This document shows, piece by piece, positions 22,100-35,083 of a DNA stretch of 64,000 bases (positions are counted from its first letter, which is position 1; every line of letters starts with the position of its first letter). Both the position numbers and the translations under genes were made by a program. The notes below the pieces were generated by a model, which saw only the letters and a program-made list of their open reading frames with translations, did no database searches and was not told the DNA's origin. Source of the DNA: Pomphorhynchus laevis (Eukaryota > Acanthocephala > Palaeacanthocephala > Echinorhynchida > Pomphorhynchidae); contig WNNJ02000946.1 of NCBI GenBank assembly GCA_012934845.2, positions 57,021 through 121,020 on the forward strand. The letters are read 5' to 3'.

Positions 22100-23385
22100 A
22101 TAATATCTTCTCATTTGGACAAATTCAATATTTTGTCTAATAAACAGCATGGGTTTAGAAAACATCAATCCACTTAAACTAATTTAATATTATCACGCCA
22201 AAGCTGGGCTGGTTTTGTCGAACAGGGGGTGCCGGTTGATGTCGTCTTTATTGATTTGTCCAAAGCTTTTGATCGGGTCGTTCATCCAATTTTACTGTGG
22301 AAACTTGGAAATTACGGATTCTCAAAACACGTTTGTCTCTGGATAAGTGAATTCTTGAGTAGACGTTTCTTTGATGTGCGAGTTGATGAGTCTCTTTCTG
22401 GATGGTTTTATGCCACTCAACGTGTTCCACAAGGCTGTATCATTAGTTCCACTTTGTTTAATATATACATCAACGAAATCGCTGAAAATGTTACATGCTA
22501 GTACCTATTATACACCGATGACATGAAACTGTGGTGTCCTTTATTTCGTAGTTGTTCTAGCTCTCCCCTACTATAATCAGATTTGGATAAAGTTAGTAGT
22601 TGGTGTTCATCGCACGGCTTAGTAATCAATGTTAGTAAATGTCGACATATGAGAATTGGTCAATCCCGATCACCTTCTTCTCCTTCTTATCAATTCAGCT
22701 CAACAGTTATCGAATCATTAAATTACTTTACTGATCGAGATGTTGATATCTCCTCTAATTTAATATCTCGTCCTCATTCTTCTACGATTATTGCAAAATG
22801 CCGTAGAATTTTAGGATTTCTTCATCGAAACGTTGAACGACTTGAGCCAAAGGCTTTACACATTGTATATTTGAGTCTCTTAAAATCACATATGCTCTAT
22901 GCATCTCACACGACACACCCTCAACTGAAATCAGAATTGAGTGAATTCGACAACATTATGAGAAGAGCCAAGCACTTGGTTGCGGCAACTCGCTCCATTC
23001 TTATCCAGTTAGACTAAAGACGTTGTGTACAAGATCTATTGAATGCGATCTATTGATTGCATATCTTACACTGGTGTGGATTTCGCAGCGCGTTCCTAAC
23101 CATCAGTGTAAGCAGCTGTTCTGTCTTCGTGAATCCTCAATGTTACGTGGACACGAGCTATGCTTGAAGCATCGCTCAAAGCATCGAACAAATTGTACGA
23201 CAGCGATGGATCGCGTCTGTAAACGATGGAATGAATTATTACCTGGTGTGATCAACAACTCTTCTGCTGTGCAATTCAAAGAACGCCTAAAGCTTGACCT
23301 CGTGAGCTCTTGATGTTTTTTTTTTCGTTTTTTTTCTGTTTTTTCTATTCGTTGTGATGCTTCCTTACGAGCTTCAGCTCTCTTG
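22100..23385 (+). mobile_element. CR1-type LINE, 5'-truncated, nested in the minus-strand CR1
   Basis: Plus strand. The RT begins within H-G-F-R-K-H-Q-S-T (about 22148), then F-I-D-L-S-K-A-F-D-R-V (22250), V-P-Q-G-C-I-I-S (22425), a YADD-position Y-T-D-D (22512) and the C-terminal region (22583-23313) with C-K-R-W-N-E-L-L-P. The T-rich 3' UTR ends in CGATATATAAGAATATGAAT near 23385. It lies head-to-head with and inside the RT region of the minus-strand CR1, so it is younger than that copy. A few stops, otherwise long open stretches. Confidence 0.8.
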
Positions 23386-26062
23386 GAAGTCGATATATAA
23401 GAATATGAATATATTTGAGGAGCAACTTTATTCAAAAGAATTGAGGGAAGTCCGTCCGGACCGGCAGTGATGTTCGGTTTTAATTTACAGAGAAGCTTTA
23501 AAACATCTTCAGCACAAAACGACAGATTAGATCGGTCGAATGCATCTGAACCCTTTTCTGATTTAGAACTACACATTGTCTGCGAAGAGCAAAACATCGA
23601 TGAGAACTCCTGGGCAAATAAGTTTGCCATGACACTTTTACACGTGACCTCGCCTTGAAAATCATCCCTCAACGATACTAGTGAAATATTCGAGCCCTTG
23701 ATTTTGCGAATTTAAGAGAATAGAGCCTTGCCATCCATAGAACTAAGCTTATCCTCAAACTGACGATGCTTCGTTCTCTTGAGAGTGGTAAAGCTATTCC
23801 TAATTTGTTTGATAGACTCATAAGATTGTTGTCTACAACAGAATAAAATCCACGCATGTTTACGTGCGCGTGAGTGATACCGGAGAAGCCCATCAAACCA
23901 AGGGGAAACTTCCCTGTGTGTTTTAAACTTAAGAGAATGTAATATCAGTAAGTTATAGAGTGTGCTCTCAAAAACATACCAATCCTCGTCGATTCCGCAT
24001 ATATACGGATCTGGCCATCTAACCAGATTCAATCTGTAGATAATTGCGTCGAAATCAGCCTTCAAGAAGTTCAGAGATTTACCCTGCATGGGATTGACCG
24101 ACGTTACATTGTTTGCGCATTTAAATGAAAAGAACAGTACGTAATAATCGCTCATCCCCATTCCAGAAATATAATCTATGTGAGTAATATCAGTCTTAAA
24201 CGAAGATAAGACCACGTCTAGCTAGGCAGACGACCTGGCTAGTGAAACGGGTTGCATCACGGGCATGCTGATGCAGACCACTGTTGTGTAGAACACTCAA
24301 TAAAACCGAGTCCGATGCAATGCGACTAGGAGACGAAAAAGAGTCACAATCTATTGAGGAAATATTTAGATCTCCTAAGATTAGGCATTTTTCTGTTTAC
24401 CACAGAGCTCAATCAGTTCTATTAAATCATCGCTACTTGCCAAAGGAGGACGATAGAACACTAGCACATACATAGAACTTATCAAGGCACAATTTCAGGT
24501 ATAAAGCCTCAATCCCATTGGCATCACTAATCGTCTCCAAACACACTACACCAATACCTAAACTACAATATAGCACTACACCCGCTCCTCTTCGACCAGA
24601 TCGATCACAACGAAACAGGTTAAATCTATCTATGGATAATAAGCTATCAGGAACAAGGTCAGAGAGCCAAGATTCATTAAGGGCCATGATATTTGGATGA
24701 TGAGATGTAGCTATGACCTTCAATTCATCCATCTTATTGAGAACGCTTCGAACGTTCGAATATATAACTTTGAGCCATTTGTAGTTTTTACGATAAGGCG
24801 CATTGGGTCTTATCTTACAATTCTCAGAAGTTTTCATAGCAGGGACCATCTCAATCGTGGACGACGTCGAACTACCCAAAAATTTACAAAATGCAGATCA
24901 GTTTCTCCAGATTCTATCCGAACATTTAGCTCAGTCCGAGCAACACGCCAGAGACAACGATCAGCGAAAGACATATCTGTCAACAACCGAAATGGGGACT
25001 GCCTCAGTTGAGATCTACATTTTAACAACTCACTAACCACTGAGGATGTACGAAAGATAACGTTCATCAAACGAGAGCGTTCTTCAAAATTGTTGCGACG
25101 GTCTATCCTAAATATCGCAATAGGGCAAACTTTTGAAATATAGGGATTTTTTGTAGAAATAATAACTCTCAATATTTTTTGGAATTGTTCAACATCATGG
25201 TCCACTCGAGTTTGAGCCACACCAGACGACGACTCAAGAACGTTTGTAATAATCAAGCACCGATCCCTGAAGATTCATTAGACTTGCTGGATAAGAATGA
25301 CCTGTGGCTATTTAGTGGGTCATTTTGTCGTTGAGAGAATATCTGACTGAAAACTTTTCTAGACTGTTCACTCAAACGTTTCTAGACTGTTCACCCTCGA
25401 TTGCAACCTGGTGTGGAATTTCGATACGATGAGAGTCTATATCATTGTTATCTGATTACTTTGTGAGAGAAGGTGAGGTAGGTCATGTGGATCGTGACTT
25501 GACAACGGAATTGACATCTTCTTTGGTAGTTACAATTTCTGACTCAGTTTCCATATCCAGACTAGACATGATTTTACTAATTGTGAAATTCGATATCATA
25601 TCATCTGGGAGTATAGGGCTGGTGTTTTTTGTCTCTCAGGTCCCCATCATAGGTATGATTAGACACAATATCCTGACTTGACATAGTTTGACAATCTTCA
25701 CTCGATAGATCATTTGTCTGAGTTACATCTTTAAGTGCTGCACAACTCCAACCGACAGAGTGAACATCATTGGATTCTCTGAACGTATCAGCAGCAAATA
25801 TGATATCGGAATTATTCGGTGTGATCCTTGAGATATTTCGCAATAAAATCGAAACGCTGCAATATCCACAAATAAATTTCTTATCGCACATAGCCGATTG
25901 CTCGGACCCCAGAATTGAGACGGTTGTCCAGACATCGCAACCCAAGGATTCACAACAAACTTGTTGTGTTGTGTACTTCGGAGGATTTTTCGTTTTTTCC
26001 ATTGTCGCGCCTGTCTTCTCTTGTCTTCGTTTACGATATGTTGATCCCATTTTTAGGTTGTT

Positions 26063-26329
26063 TGTTTGAATTGGTTTGAATTTACGTCTACTATATTTGG
26101 ATTACGTTGTATGTTTTTATATCTCAAATGTATGGTTTTATATCTCAAATGTAAGTATTTAATAATTAAGACAATTGTTTTAACCCCTTTAGAATTTTCT
26201 TGCTTCGAACAACGTGTAACATTCTCATAAAATATTTAAATAACAATAAATTGAATGCTCAATTCTACGAACGATTTTATCATTTTTAATTTTCCCGCCC
26301 CCTTTATTTTCTAACTTAAACACAACTGA
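26063..26329. other. AT-rich spacer
   Basis: Between the CR1 5' end and a gypsy relic. Contains a short direct duplication (TTTTATATCTCAAATGTA, 26116-26155). No gene seen. Confidence 0.4.
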
Positions 26330-26640
26330 ATTCTGGTATGAAATAAGTCTGAATGGTCAGCCCACAAGAAAATGACTCAAAGTTCTTAGAGCTTCAATCT
26401 TTGCGTACATTTCTTTTTCAATGATGTGTGTACGCTTTTCGTGAATGCTTAATGTTCGCAAAAATAAGGATACGGGTTTTTCATTTTGGAATAATGTAGC
26501 GCCAATTGCATTGTACGAGGCATCCGTCTCAATACATAACAGTATCGGATCATCGATGGTATAGACATACGCCTTTGTGATATTCTTGATTGGTTCTATA
26601 GTTTTTGTCTTCTTAATCTAATGAAAATATCATGCGATAT
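26330..26640 (-). mobile_element. Ty3/gypsy RNase H relic (fossil)
   Basis: A 300-bp minus-strand scrap that reads as the RT-RNase H junction of a gypsy-type pol: E-T-D-A-S-Y-N-A-I-G-A-T-L-F-Q, followed by R-T-L-S-I-H-E-K and E-K-E-M. No LTR or other part is seen nearby. A different, older family than the element at 16895. Broken. Confidence 0.7.
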
Positions 26641-27420
26641 TTGGTTAACAGTCCAATTTTTGAGAGGTTTTCATCCATTTACTGTAATAATAATACAATA
26701 ATTTATTTAAAGTGGCAAATGCGTGCAAAATGCACGCTTACATGACCACTAACAACAAAAAAGAACAGCAAAAGTCAGATAATTAGTAAATTGTTGAAAT
26801 GGAATTGGATTTGGCGTTTGAAGCACGGTATAGATGTTGATTGGCGGATATGAATAGGCAGTTATTCCACGAGAGAGGAGCATCCACAACGAAGGAGCGG
26901 AAGCCAAAAGAGGTAGAGTAGTTTGGGACATGTAAAATAAGGGAATTACGGGAACGCAGATCACAATACACAGTACGGAATTGTCAAGAAAAGGAAGGTT
27001 GAGAAATGAAGGGGTATGAGAAGTTATAAGGCGAAAAGCAATGATAAGAAGACGAATTTGAACACGACAATAAATGGTAGGCCAATCAAGAGAAACAAGA
27101 TAGTGGGATGTATGATCAAAACGACGAAGACGGAGGAGAACTCCGACGGCAGCGTTGATGATGCGTTGAAAAGGAAGAAGAGTGGATTTAGGTGAGTTGG
27201 AAAATAGACTAAGACAGTAATCAAGTCTTAAGAAAAGAAGAGAAGATATGAGAGTCATACAAGAAGGGAAATCGATCAATCTACGAACTTGACGGAGATT
27301 GCGGAGTATCAAGGTAGATGAGCGTACTTTATCACTAAGGAAAGGTTTAAGTGAAAGTTGGTTGTCGAAATGAAAGCCTAGGAAAACGAGATTATCAACG
27401 ATAGGAATAATTGTAGAATT

Positions 27421-28206
27421 TTATGATACGGAAGGAGGTTCTACGCCGAAGCGTCGATGTAGGATCCACATAATTTTAGATTTATCAGGATTCAGAGAAA
27501 GGCGAAGAAGAGAAAGATGATTGGAAATTGAGACAAGACAGCTGGAAACAGAAACACTAAGATCATGAATACGATTAGCAGGTGTGTGAGCATAGATGAG
27601 AATGTCATCAGCATATTGCATAACATGGAAGTTTAATGTATGAGAAATCGAAGACAAATCACCGACAAGAAGAGAGAAAAGCAAAGGGCCTAATACGGAG
27701 CCTTGTGGAACACGAAACGGGATGGAAGAAGGATGCGAGAGAGAAGAGTTAGAGTAGATGCGAAATGTACAGTTTGATAGATATGAAGAAAACCATGATA
27801 CAGTGGGTAAAGAGAAGCCATAATCATGACGAAGGCGATGGAGAAGAATCGAGTGATCGACGATGTCAAAAGCAGACGATAAATAAAGAGAAACTATGAC
27901 ACTACATAATTTATGATCGCGCGATATGAGTAAGTCATTATAAACTTTAAGACAGGCAATATCAGTAGAGTGATTAGAGCGAAAAGCGGCTTGAAAGGGA
28001 GGAAATAAGTTGGAGGAAAATAGATATGTATTAACTTGCTTGAGAGCGAGACGCTCAAGGAGTTTAGAGAGGGTTGGGAGAAGTGAGATTGGACGGTACG
28101 AAGATGGTAGTGAGGAGTCGAGAGATTGCTTTTTGATTAGAGAACGAACAATGGCGCATTTCCAGATGGAAGGAAATGTACGGCTACGGATGGACGAGTT
28201 GAACAA
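27421..28206 (-). pseudogene. L2-like LINE reverse transcriptase
   Basis: A 261-codon open frame with the complete RT core: S-Y-R-P-I-S-L-L near the start, A-A-F-R-S-N-H-S-T, L-S-S-A-F-D-I-V-D-H, P-Q-G-S-V-L-G-P-L-L-F, catalytic Y-A-D-D, and L-N-P-D-K-S-K near the end. This is the best-preserved RT of the family in the window. It lies downstream of its endonuclease and lacks continuity with it, so the copy is probably inactive. Confidence 0.85.
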
Positions 28207-28506
28207 TGTGGTTAGGAAGGGTGAGATAGAGGAGCAGATATTTTTAAGTAAGTGAGTAGGAATCTGGTCAGAAGGAAATGTTTTATTAGGTAATGACAGC
28301 AGAACCGAAGAGACTTCATCAGATTAAATGGGAAGAAGGTGGAATAGCTCTGGGAGGGAAGCATTTAAAGAGAAGCGAGGGTACAAGGGGGCTATGGGTA
28401 GTGGGGAAAGTAAATTAGATAGCTTAGTTTGTATATAAGAAGAGAATTCATCAGGATTTATATTACAAGAAGTATATGATCGTGAAAGAATTGAATTTAA
28501 GATTTT

Positions 28507-29283
28507 CTAATGAGATTTAGAGTTGGAAGATGACTCGAGTTGATTTCGCCAAAAGATAGTACATTTAGTACGTATATGAATGAGTTGTGAACGGCGTAGA
28601 GAAAAGTAGGAATCATGGAGATTTGGAGGGAGTGAGTTGAAGGAACGTTTAAGAAAGCGATTATACACATGAAAAGAGTGACGGAGTGGACGCTTAGAAA
28701 GACTAGTCAGAATCGAACCAGGGAGCATGGCGCAAGCGCTGAGAACGTCGGAGTCGACTAGGCAGAAGGTTATTGAGGATCGACGTAAGTTCAGAATCAA
28801 ACAGAACGCAGAGATCATCGGGAGAGAGATAGTTAGGAGGAAGTGAAAATGTGAAGAATTGAGTAAGGATGTGCAGAGAATAGGGATATCGAGAAGTTTC
28901 CAGGGTCGACTTGGTGTGGATAATGGTGGAGGCGGAGAAGGAGGATGGGGACGAGTAAGAGTAAGAGTGACAAGGAAATGATCGGACAAACCAGGATCAG
29001 TAATTGACAAGGAAGTATAGTCATTGAAGCAGTTAGGGACAGCAATGATGTTGAGAGCACCGCCGAGAATATGAGTTGGGCTTGTTGAAAGTAATTTATA
29101 GTTAAAATCAGAAAAAAGATTAGTTAAAGTGATAGAGTCAGAGTCAGCCGGGCGATCAAGACGAATGTTAAAGTCATCGAGAACAAAAGAAGGAGTATAA
29201 GACAATGAACAGTGAGACATAAGATCTGCAAGGTCGTTAAAGAAGATACGTGATGGAGGCAACTGAACCTGGACGGTATACAA
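28507..29283 (-). pseudogene. L2-like LINE endonuclease, C-terminal part and linker
   Basis: A 258-codon open frame covering the end of an APE-type endonuclease (L-D-D-F-N-I-R-L, where the family motif is G-D-F-N, then G-G-A-L-N-I-I-A and S-D-H-F-L) and the linker to the RT. The N-terminal part of the endonuclease is in another frame at 29237-29575. Confidence 0.75.
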
Positions 29284-30450
29284 TCACAAGTTCCAGCGGG
29301 AAAGGAGTCGATAATCTGCATATGAGTAATTCGAACGAGGTGTAACGGATGTTAACGTTTATTTTACGTAAAGACAATGGGTGACGAGCAATGGCAACAA
29401 TACGGCCATGGTTAGAAGCAGTAAATGTATGAGAGGCAATTGGACGAGCTGATTCAACTAAAGAACAACCAGAGCGACATAGACGACGAATAGCAATATC
29501 GTCGGAGTTACAATGCCAGGATTCGGTAATGCAGAGAATATCGATAGATAATTGATCGAAGATATCAAGGAGCATATCAGTTTTATGAAGAATGGGGCGA
29601 GTATTGAATGTACTAAGACGAAAAGTATACTTAGGAGCGAGATCGACTAGTCATAATCCAGACTTTTACTGTAAATTATCGGCATTAGACTCAGGAAGAC
29701 CACTCGATAACGCGGTATATGTCCTATCATAATGATGCCAAATCTGCTCAACAGATTTTGTTTTGAGAAAATTATTAGGCTTGATAGAACTAGAGTTCGC
29801 TGCTATATGCCTACCAGCTGGAGATCTGTTGCCTGAAGACGCGCACAACCAGAACGTCATTGATCGTCCGTGGGTCTCATTGGTTTTAACAATTTGCGCA
29901 TTATAAGGTGAATCGTGAATTATATTGTCTCGAATTCGATAAATCCGTCGATATCGCACCGCTGCTAGCATGCCAATGGCGCTGGCTGTCACTCGCGTTT
30001 TGTTTAGGAGACGATTGATAAAGCGTAGTTTCAAAATACGTATCTTGCGCCTTTAATATTGTAAACTGTTTAATGATAGACTTTTTATGTCCTCTTTTCC
30101 AAATACGGGTAGGTGTCAATGAGCTTACAATAACTGGATTTCCATTCTGGGGCCTACTGTTTAGCCCGTTTAAGGTGATCTTCTGAGGAATACGATCTGC
30201 ATTCACTTCACAAGCTGGAACGAGATCCACATTTGTACTATCACTGTCAAGGCTATATTCGGCTTATTCTCAGCACCGGTCTTATGATAGTCAGTATTAC
30301 AATAACCACAGAAAAACGATCGATTCTTATATTGCTGCTGTTCGTTTATCCTGACCTTTATAATGCTCTAAACCTCACAACCTTGAGTATCACACCCCAC
30401 CTCGAGTTGAATTCATTTCCCTTCCTTATTTTCTGTATACTTATTGTTTC

Positions 30451-33400
30451 AGACCATATGTAATTGTAGGTAAGTGTGTAAATTTTAATCTGTTATTAAT
30501 CTTCAGGCACTTTTGGATGCTTAATGTTGTAGTTGCTTAAATCCCCTTGCTTAATCAGGTGTAGTACGAGATAGGTGTAGTACGATATAGTGTAAGTAGT
30601 TATAACAAAAGAATTCTTTATCCAGTTTTATCTAATATTTTTTATTTTATTTTAAGTACTTATAACAAAAGAATCTTTTAACCTGTGATTTGATATTAAT
30701 TTGATATTAATACAGATTTTTCCGCGAGCGTAACGAGCTAAACTGTAATCTGCAACTGTAATCTCGAATTTGTATTAAATCTCTTTAATTTTTTATATAG
30801 GTTTTTCGGGAAAAGTCTACAAATGTTTTATGTGTTTCTCTCGAGACGACGAATATTTACGCTCTCCACGATACAGGTACATTGGAAAGTTAATAAATAT
30901 GACAACATGTTAATAAACCATTTAATTTTTAAAGTAGAGGTAATTTTTGCCAATTAACCGGGACAATTAATTAATTGTCAACTAGACCTTTTTTGATGTT
31001 TGGTCTATTTTATGCAGTTTGTAGATGCATTTTAAGCGTAAGAATTTAATGTTCAGAGATTACGTTGATTATTGAAAATTTAATGTTCTATTATTATTTT
31101 GTTAAAAAATTAAAATTAAATTATGAGTAAAATATGATAGGTCAGCGCTTGAAATATTATGTCGGATATTTCTAAATAGGACAGGGGAGCTTGGGATTGA
31201 GTTAATAAAAAATAGAATTTTACAGCAAAAGAAGTAAATTAAATAAAAAAATATCGAAAATTTATTCTTAAATTTTTATAAACTTATGTTAATGTTCTTG
31301 AGCATACTTTAATATGGTAAGCATTGATCTTGTGGGTACAACGATATTCAACTTTTAAGTTTTTAATATTTCTACAAATTATTACAATTATTGATAGTTA
31401 ATAATAATCATTCATTAATAATTGATAATTTATTTATAATTATACGATATTTTATAAATATATAACATTATATTTATAATTAATATATAAGATTAAATAG
31501 AATTAATTTATTAATTCTGTTATTTTCATGATATTTTTTATTTTTAGATTTTGGGATCAGTTTTTAAGCTTTTTTTTAGAAACATATAATTCTTAACTAT
31601 AAGCGGGAATTACTTCAAGTTATGATGTCAGATCCAACTCCTAGTTAAAACGGAATGTATCTTACTACTTATAATTTATATCTTTTTGAAAAAAAATATA
31701 ATAATCGTATTATGTATAATTTCATAAATACATAATCCATTTGTATTAAATTGTAAAATTATGGTTTACTATTGTTCATCAATGAATTCAAAATAAATCA
31801 GATATTAATAAGATAAACTTAACTATTTATCTAATTGAACAGTATAATATAACAAGTCATCATCGTGTACTTCAATGGCCGAGATCTTTACGCATGCAGA
31901 CTTTAGTATTCTACAATATGATGCCTCTATTTACACTAATCAAATACAATTGCAGACATGGGCTCGTTGATTTTGTTTAAAAAATAAAACTGTCTGATAT
32001 TTTCTTTAAATCAATGGTTTTCAGCTATTCAATACTTTCTAGGGTTAAGCCTGATTTTATAAAGACCGTAATACTAATTTGTTCACATACGGAGATTTGA
32101 CAATGCTTTTGCATACGGACAACTTAGATCTATTTATTCAACGCTATACACATGCTAGCAATGGTACATTGTCAATCACGATTCTGCTAAAGCTATCGAT
32201 TAAGATAATTCAATGCTGGCTTTACTATTTCTCAACGGAAAAGTGTTTATTTGCCGATTTAACTAGTAGCTCTCACAATTTACTTAATAAATACAATGTA
32301 GCCTTTAAGTAATATAATTTAAGTTTAGATATATTATGAATATGGTGTCAAACCTATTAATTTCTTATTGAAAGATCTAAAATATTAATGTAACTACAAT
32401 CTTTGACACTATTGTACCCTAGACTCATTGAAATATCGGATATCATTTTAATATAATAACTCAGTTTCGTTATTTAGTATTTTAAAATACGCACAAAAAA
32501 CAAATTTTTAAAAACTATTTATAAAGTCAGTACAAGTTATTATGTAATTGCCATTTATAATTTCATTATATGCATTTGAAATTTACATCGAAGACGTAAA
32601 ACTTTGTATTTTTACTAAATCATGTTTACACCCCATTCATTAGTAGGTAAGATTTGTCAAATTTGTATAAATCGTAATAATAAATACTAAAAAGGCAAAT
32701 GTAAAACACAAATAAACATTGAAAGTAGCTTATTGGTTGTTAAATTTACCTGCAGGTAATAGCGATATAAACTTCTATACATAAAGTTATTATCATTTAT
32801 TATAATTATATTAGGTGATTGTCTATTGTATTAGCGTCGATTGAGTTTACATTCGGTAATCATTTATAATAATAGTTTTGAAAATATTACGGGAATAAGA
32901 GTGAACTTCCTCAAATTTCAAAAAATTATCGTTAACGATTCTGTAGATGAGTTTTGAATACGTTCAAAATGTGTCAATAAATATTTATTGTTATATCCAT
33001 TGTTTTTATATCACCAAATACTAATTTGGTGATATGTCATTAAAACTGGTGAAAATTATTAAAAATATTATTTATATTAAATTATATTTCTTAAATTTAT
33101 TTATAAATTTATTATTTATTTATTAATTTATTAATTATTAATCATTTCATTATTGATTCCATTTACTTGGTATTAGTCGTTTAGTAAAGATAACTTAGCA
33201 TTGTCTACATTAGCATGAATATATTTGTGTTTAATTTTATAAGTCCAGAATCATTATTTTCACATCAGAAGTCGATAATTTTTCGATTCTTCTGCATACT
33301 ATTTTAAGCAAAACAGTTATTCATTGCAAATCTATACGATCACACAAGTGAGTTTAATTGCGTGAAGTAGCATATCATTGTGTTCATATTGCGTAGTTTA

Positions 33401-34920
33401 TGAACGGAGTTTGCTTAAAAACATTTCAAACCGGAAAATTGCATAATTAAATATAGCTCCCGTCTACTATTATATATTTTTATTGTGACGATCGCTACAT
33501 TAATTGTTTATGGATATTAATTTTGTCTTTCGATAACGGGAGTAATTTTGCTCTCGAATGAATGTTCATTCACATTTTAACAATATTTTCTGTTTCACTA
33601 AATAAATTGACATGTGATTTGTTTCATAAATTTCGTTTATAAATTTTGAAAATTTCATTTGCTAAAGTATCCTCCTGAACGATATGCAGGTTTTTTCAAT
33701 TAACATATTGTTAGTTTATCGTGTCTATATTAATTATTGTATTTATTTAATATAATTAAATAAATTAATAGATTATTGTATTTATATATTACATTTATTG
33801 TACAGGAATTGAATGGGCGAACGAAAATAAACAACTATCTTATGTTGCGTACTGCATCTTGACAATGATTGATATTACTGTAATTTAAAGGCATTTGACA
33901 ATCAACAATTCAGTTAAAACAAATTATAAGTTGTAGTTTGCGAATGCATTCAAAATCCAATTTTAATTTTACAAATTTCATATTTTTGGTGCACAATCTG
34001 TTTCATACATTATAGTAAATGTATTAAATCCATTTAATTAAAAAGTATATAAACCCTATAATCAAAAAGAATAAAACCCATTTTCATACCTTTTATAAAA
34101 GGTATATTTTTTACGCCTTTTATTGAATTAAATTATAGAAATTTAATTCTTTAAGGAAAAATTCAACCTGTTCAGGACTTCCGATATCGTTACTATATCC
34201 AACCGATCGTTTTGCTTCAATACATGCCGCTTTCTTCCGATTTACGGAAAATTAAAAGTATTATTATATTAAATGTCTAAACTTAAAAATACGTCTTATT
34301 AAATTGCAGAGCCCGTAAATACATTCGTTTAACAAACATGAATATGTTGTAACTTATTCTGGTTTCTGGACAATTAATTGTGGACCAAACACGCAAATTA
34401 TGTTAATTGGATGATTAATAAATAGTCAATTAATTGACTTAATTGTTTGTATTGATATATCTTAGCGACATTGACTCCATACTGAATGCCGAAATGTTGG
34501 CATCGTTTATCCATCAATTTTTCGCTTACTAATGCTTATGTTCAAGATTTAACCACACGAGGATAATCCAATAATGCTTGCTGATCCAACTCAGATATAA
34601 TTGAAAATTGAAAATAGTGATTTCTTCCTAGTCAAATTGAAAATTGATATTTCAGGAAAGCGAATGCAATTATTAATAATTTAAAGCTCATTAGGGATAC
34701 GGACGACATTTTTAATGTATCAAAAATTGTTACGATTTGATTATTTTGTGATTACTTACCTTTATCATAGACATTTGTCGTTTCTCCTTTAATTTTTTAT
34801 TGTATAAGACTTTTTTAAGTTGTCGTGTTTAAATTATAGATTTATAAGACATGGATATTGCGACAATGCTTTGAAAAATCTAAATATCAATATTTTCACG
34901 CTACTTTAAAATATTAGCGT
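30451..34920. other. Long AT-rich intergenic region
   Basis: About 4.5 kb upstream of the PDZD8-like gene with no recognisable gene or transposon. It holds AT-rich simple sequence and short perfect inverted repeats, including 33008-33035 (12-bp arms) and the 20-bp palindrome ATACCTTTTATAAAAGGTAT at 34086-34105. The small open frame at 32079-32312 has no recognisable similarity. The promoter of the downstream gene presumably lies in the right part, but I cannot point to a specific element. Confidence 0.5.
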
Positions 34921-34936
34921 GACTTACAGAAAAACA

Positions 34937-35083
34937 ATGATGTTTTTACTGGGTATAGCTGTAAGCTTTGTTGTCGGTTTCGTACTTGCAGCTTTTTTAT
35001 TGATGGTGTTCACGAAACCGGAACATTGCGAATTTAAGCAACAATTTTCAAATCGCATGATATCATGTACGATTCCGAGCATT
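34937..35083 (+). CDS. PDZD8: PDZD8-like exon 1: N-terminal membrane anchor
   Basis: Starts at ATG 34937 (a second ATG follows at once); an in-frame TAA lies about 28 nt upstream. It encodes one strongly hydrophobic segment (F-L-L-G-I-A-V-S-F-V-V-G-F-V-L-A-A), the signal-anchor expected for PDZD8. Donor ATT|GTAAGT at 35084. TTACAG seven nt before the ATG resembles a splice acceptor, so trans-splicing or an upstream leader exon is possible. Confidence 0.75.

Larger units (their letters stand above)
16190..26062 (-). mobile_element. CR1-type LINE, nearly full length, split by two younger insertions
   Basis: Minus strand, in three pieces: 23390-26062, 21324-22095 and 16190-16890, together about 4.1 kb, close to a full CR1. 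ORF1 (25601-26050) has a PHD-like Cys pattern (C-C-E-S-L-G-C-D-V-W, then C-D-K-K-F-I-C-G-Y-C). A second ORF1 part (24834-25256) has C-P-I-A-I-F-R-I. The endonuclease (24433-24830) has Y-S-N-V-R-S-V-L-N-K and N-E-S-W-L. The RT has A-G-P-D-G-L-P-S (about 23450), Y-R-P-V-A-L, F-V-D-F-S-H-A-F-D, G-V-P-Q-G and a degenerate YADD. The C-terminus (16249-16640) has L-K-Y-R-R. A gypsy element (16895-21319) and a plus-strand CR1 (22100-23385) interrupt it. Confidence 0.85.
26690..30450 (-). mobile_element. L2-like LINE, nearly full length
   Basis: Minus strand, 3.7 kb, uninterrupted. ORF1 (29666-30450) starts with a PHD-like pattern (C-D-T-Q-G-C-E-V, then F-F-C-G-Y-C). The endonuclease (28950-29575) shows D-I-L-C-I-T-E-S-W-H, V-I-V-Y-R-P-G and L-D-D-F-N-I-R. 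The RT (27421-28206) shows S-S-Y-R-P-I-S-L-L, Q-A-A-F-R-S-N-H-S-T, S-S-A-F-D-I-V-D-H, V-P-Q-G-S-V-L-G-P-L-L-F and Q-Y-A-D-D. The C-terminus (26749-27312) shows R-L-D-Y-C and Q-R-I-I-N-A-A. This is the L2/CR1 group of LINEs. The 3' end carries TAATAATAC-like repeats. Frames are long but interrupted between domains. Confidence 0.88.
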
